Shown: in pieces, positions 8,437-10,970 of the stretch
How the letters are laid out: the number at the start of each line of letters is the position of its first letter
Position numbering within the stretch: the stretch's first letter is position 1
Assembly (NCBI GenBank): GCA_900618425.1
Contig: UZAN01055446.1
Coordinates: 3,535 to 14,504 of the forward strand
Direction: 5' to 3'
Source: Echinostoma caproni
Lineage: Eukaryota; Platyhelminthes; Trematoda; Plagiorchiida; Echinostomatidae
Length of the DNA stretch: 10,970 nt
Made by a program: the position numbers and the translations under genes
The notes under the pieces: generated by a model
What the model saw: only the letters and a program-made list of their open reading frames with translations
What the model was told of the DNA's origin: nothing
The model's database searches: none

Positions 8437-8592
8437 TGTGCCAGAAAAAGGTGTTTCCTCTAATTTGTTGAGGGAATTTGTCGTGATCTGTGTCGGGATA
8501 GGTTGCTTCAACTGTGCAGCAAGTTAACGACCAAGGCAGTTGAATACTTTGCTGCCCACATATTTATGAAATGGGTGTGTTCCAACTGCACT
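8437..8592 (+). other. PHD-like zinc finger remnant, copy B
   Basis: A single frame with one internal stop (TAA 8461-8463) reads CARKRC, then GICRDLCRDRLLQLC, then SKLTTKAVEYFAAH, IFMKWVCSNCT, stop (8593-8595). The last zinc pair with its preceding Trp (WVCxxC) is intact. The His of the middle WxH motif is Leu, and the Cys of the first CxxC is displaced. Copy A shows the opposite damage, keeping FHxxC and losing the last Cys. Together they support a C4HC3-type finger in the ancestral ORF1. This finger type may mediate RNA or chromatin binding; no direct evidence is given here. Confidence 0.7.
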
Positions 8593-8890
8593 TGACATAA
8601 AAATGATACTCCCAAAAGAGAATTTCAGCACACAGCTGGCAACATCAGCACCACCCCTGTAACTCGACCCAAAATAGGCAGTCGAACAGAGGTAATTCCG
8701 AGCTAGGGAGCCCAATGCCTAGGAATGGGAATCAAGGTAAAGGCAAAAGCCTTCGAGTGGATAATGACGCGGGATGGATAGTGGTGAGCANCCTCACTGG
8801 CAGCCTTAGACATAGGGTAAGGGCCAAATCTAAGTGACGCACCGTTAAATCGGCAACCCCACGGCTTAGAATATCGGCCGCCGGAAAAAA

Positions 8891-9490
8891 ATGGGGAAAC
8901 AGCATGACCATTCAGTCTCAACTGTCATCAGAGAAACGGCACTTCGTGCGCGCATGTATGCTCACAAGGAGGCCATAGCAAAGGGAACCGAGCTAACCAC
9001 CAGCTTACGTGACTTCCTGAAGCAGTTGGAGGTTGACACCCACACAATCCTGGGGAGAAACCTAAATTTTGTGATCAGGGGCATCCCAAAGCTATTTTGT
9101 CAAGAAACGCGCAGCCGCATGCAAGCGCTTCTACACCAGGAACATGATCCGGCTCGCTCAGATCCCGTTAGAGGTGCAGATAAAACGAAATCTGCCACCA
9201 GGGCAATGACAGGGAGACCAAAAAATCATAACGCTTCATCACCCAGGCCGACTATTGTCGAGCTACATAACCCAAAGCACGGGAACTTGTTGCTGCCAGG
9301 TTCCGTTCCCTTGATGTTGCCGACTGGGGTCCAGGTGATCACAGGGCTTGACCACCCCTGTGAACATAACATAACGACTCCACTTAGTTACAAGCAGGAA
9401 ATAAGCGCCAAGCAGCTATCCATTCGCGCAGTGAGAATGGAGCACAAGAAGCACAAGGAAGCTAAACTCAGTCGTAGCCGACATAACTGA
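8891..9490 (+). pseudogene. LINE ORF1 C-terminal part (helical plus RRM-like), 199 codons
   Basis: Longest open frame of the window. Residues 1-60 look helical and charged (TALRARMYAHKEAIAK, TSLRDFLKQLEVD), followed by RNLNFVIRGIPK, resembling the first RRM strand 'RxxNVVIxGIPE' of LINE ORF1 proteins. Later PRPTIVELHNPKHGNLLL resembles the 'RPRPxxVxfxxxxxRxxLL' strand, and GVQVITGLDHP resembles the strand before the C-terminal helix. Between them, at ~9135-9215, the expected residues (IPLEVQIKR) lie in another frame, so two compensating indels keep the frame open. The Met at 8891 is not the true start; the frame continues upstream from older ORF1 sequence. Ends at TGA 9488-9490. Family assignment is from motif shape only. 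Confidence 0.6.
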
Positions 9491-9556
9491 AGACTTGAGT
9501 GCCCTTAGTTTCTACAGTAAGGAGATATTATTGAAGTATTCTGCGGAGAAAAGCTT

Positions 9557-9945
9557 GTCCTTGCTTTTAAATGCACTGTTCCTCCAGGTACATTTAACCT
9601 AGATGATATAGCATTAGCAACTAAATTACTCCTAAGAGACCTCGGTTTGTAGTATTCATGTTTTTTTACCTTTTCTGAACATACATCGGTTCAGAATGCC
9701 AAAGCCAGAGGACTCATAGGCATGCTCCATAGGTCCTTTCGACTAAAAAGAGACATACCGGTGGCTTATAAGACCAACTTATGACCATTATTAGAATATT
9801 GCTCAATAATCTATTCTCACATGCAACAAAGCGATAGAGTGGCGATGGAAATTTTACTCGAGTGCTTCTGCACACTTACAACCTATCTTCACTGAATGAA
9901 CTTAAGAACGCCAATACACCAACAACAGAGGAATCTAGGTGGTAA
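9557..9945 (+). pseudogene. LINE RT palm/thumb fragment, third family
   Basis: One frame reads FKCTVPPGTFNLDDIAL, RDLGL, stop, YSCFFTFSEHTSVQNAKAR, GLIGMLHRSFRLKRD, AYKTNL, stop, PLLEYCSIIYSHMQQSDRVA, and then shifts near 9870 to TYNLSSLNELKNANT. This follows the order of Jockey/CR1-group RT C-terminal motifs: KC.V...G, DLGv.ys..f.Fs.H, A.kaRgligmi.RsF, YKt.VRPlLEYcs.iYsp and the post-thumb L..L..LNeL. The stop at 9782-9784 is TGA where Arg (CGA) is expected, a CpG-type change. The motif wording differs from the fragments at 1055 and 6744, so this is a separate family or subfamily. Endonuclease and catalytic core are absent. Confidence 0.82.
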
Positions 9946-10048
9946 CGTTTCCTAGGGTTTGGTACAGTAACAAAAACCCTAAATTATACGGGTGACGGGT
10001 GCAAATAGCAGCGCTTGGTCGCTGACCAGCTCTGTAAATAGAGTGAGC
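9946..10048. other. Short flank between RT fragment and hairpin
   Basis: Sequence right of the RT fragment with no residues matching the RT C-terminus (no DxFKxxLD landmark). An open plus frame 9992-10183 (63 codons) spans it and the hairpin; it has no motif and is best explained by chance. Confidence 0.35.
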
Positions 10049-10115
10049 CATTTTTATCGTTCACAGGGGTCTACAGCTGTATATCTTTATGCTGCCCCTG
10101 GTTACGATAAAAATG
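10049..10115. repeat. Long inverted repeat / hairpin, 21-bp arms
   Basis: Left arm 10049-10069 and right arm 10095-10115 are reverse complements at 18 of 21 positions. Twelve contiguous pairs run from CATTTTTATCGT with its partner ACGATAAAAATG, followed by a three-base internal mismatch and six more pairs (CAGGGG/CCCCTG). The loop is 25 bases. No flanking pairing extends it. Could be a miniature inverted-repeat element remnant, a hairpin RNA or cruciform-forming DNA. No transposase ends or target duplication are visible. Confidence 0.75.
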
Positions 10116-10970
10116 CGAAACACACAATCCTGTATGCAATACCCTCTTTACGGAAGATTTTTGCTTACCCGACAGTGGAGTAATCCGCTTCAAAGTTTAT
10201 ACCTGTCCTAAGTTTCCATTTCCATGCCCCTAGTTTAAATTGATTGTGACTAGAATTCCAGCCATCTTAAAAAAACTCTATAGTTCGTATACCCTCTTTA
10301 TTTCATTGTTTGATATAAGATAATTCAACACATTCCTCAAAATCTCACATTCGATGCATTTCAATATACCAGATATCATCGATAAAGCACATGAGCTCTC
10401 GTGTCTGTGGCTTGTTTTATGCTAATGAAATTATTCGTTGATAGCTTCTTCTCTGATAGAGGAAGTCAGTAGGTAATCAAAGGTTTGCTGTACCTTTATT
10501 ATAGTATACTATATTTCTTTAATCAAACTTGTGAGATTTTCACCCTCAAATGACCACAGCAATTTTCCACTCTGTTGTACCTGTGAATTTAAGAACACTT
10601 TTATTCGTCCTAGAATATTTTTAGTCCTATTTTGGCTGTATTATTTTGGTATTTTTATAATTTTTACATAGCATTTATCCTTGTCAAATCTCAACATACG
10701 TACTTTTTCAGCAAAATTCTATTATTTCGATTTCTTCGTTGACCTTGAAGTTGAAACTGTGTTGCGCTACATCATCAAATGGAAAATTATAACAACAATA
10801 CGTTAAATTGAACATTTTGGTAATACAACCCATTCCCGCAGTCAACTTATCTTCGTTTGAACATTTGACTGTGTTTTATGTGGTGACATTGTACTTTTAT
10901 CAAACCTGCTTTGATCGTGCTTATTTGCATATTTCTCATTATAAAAGAAAAATATATCATTGTTATTATT
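10116..10970. other. AT-rich flank with no recognisable gene
   Basis: From about 10190 the DNA becomes visibly AT-richer than the rest, with many T runs and no open frame worth reporting. Near the right edge, ATTTGCAT (10923-10930) lies ten bases before TATAAAAG (10940-10947). This resembles an octamer plus TATA box, but in such AT-rich DNA both are expected by chance. It may be intron or intergenic host DNA. Confidence 0.4.

Larger units (their letters stand above)
7985..9490 (+). pseudogene. Decayed LINE ORF1 (copy B): N-terminal, PHD-like finger, C-terminal domain
   Basis: Second, longer copy of the ORF1 module of region 1-900, in opposite orientation. Order: TGACCT repeats at the start, a possible coiled-coil segment (8000-8180), a basic/Pro patch (ERNPAGRINATNSRPG), the RRNPPK segment (8371-8400), a PHD-like finger (8437-8592), a linker (8593-8880) and a 199-codon C-terminal open frame (8891-9490). 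The finger is in frame 1 and the C-terminal part in frame 2, so at least one frameshift lies between ~8700 and 8890. That interval is also longer here than in copy A by roughly 80 bp. One ambiguous base (n) is at 8791. The protein would be an RNA-binding partner of the ORF2 enzyme; this copy is inactive. Confidence 0.75.

Noticed and set aside
8703..8921. Minus frames of 63 and 72 codons at 8524-8921
   Set aside because: Antisense shadows of the ORF1 finger and linker; one even crosses the ambiguous base.
9992..10183. 63-codon frame spanning the hairpin
   Set aside because: Contains both hairpin arms, has no motif, and no RT C-terminal residues continue into it.
1..10970. CRISPR array, operon, phage or bacterial defence system
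   Set aside because: No regular short repeats with spacers, no tightly packed genes and no ribosome-binding-site logic; the recognisable content is animal-type LINE remains.

Overview
This window looks like intergenic or intronic DNA from an invertebrate animal with a repeat-rich genome. A flatworm, most likely a trematode, is my best guess, but nothing here fixes the species. There is no operon structure, no dense coding and no intact host gene that I can recognise. What can be identified is a graveyard of non-LTR retrotransposons (LINEs) of the CR1/Jockey type, all broken by stops, frameshifts and internal deletions.

Layout: (1) 1-~900, minus strand: a decayed LINE ORF1 piece with a PHD-like zinc finger. 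(2) 1055-1243, plus: a reverse-transcriptase (RT) thumb fragment of a CR1-like LINE. (3) ~1244-6000: mostly unassigned DNA with small inverted and direct repeats, a short (AAAT)n-type microsatellite near 4390 and a diverged tandem repeat of about 187 bp at ~5351-5860. (4) ~6005-7388, plus: a more complete LINE relic with endonuclease, linker, a deleted RT core, RT C-terminus, 3' UTR and a 3' tail of TGAACT/TGACCT repeats. (5) 7389-~7985: unassigned DNA with a long pyrimidine tract and an open frame running into (6) ~7985-9490, plus: a second copy of the ORF1 module of region 1 in opposite orientation, continuing through the PHD-like finger into a helical and RRM-like C-terminal part. (7) ~9557-9945, plus: an RT palm/thumb fragment of a third LINE type. 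(8) 9992-10970: a long near-perfect hairpin at 10049-10115, then AT-rich DNA with no recognisable gene.

The ORF1 copies at the two ends form a diverged inverted pair about 7 kb apart. In life, ORF1 would have been the RNA-binding chaperone and ORF2 the endonuclease/reverse transcriptase of a target-primed retrotransposon. No copy here can do either job. I see no evidence of a functional new system. The most interesting items are the PHD-finger ORF1 family, the shared TGACCT repeat at element ends, the RT-core deletion and the 10.05-kb hairpin.
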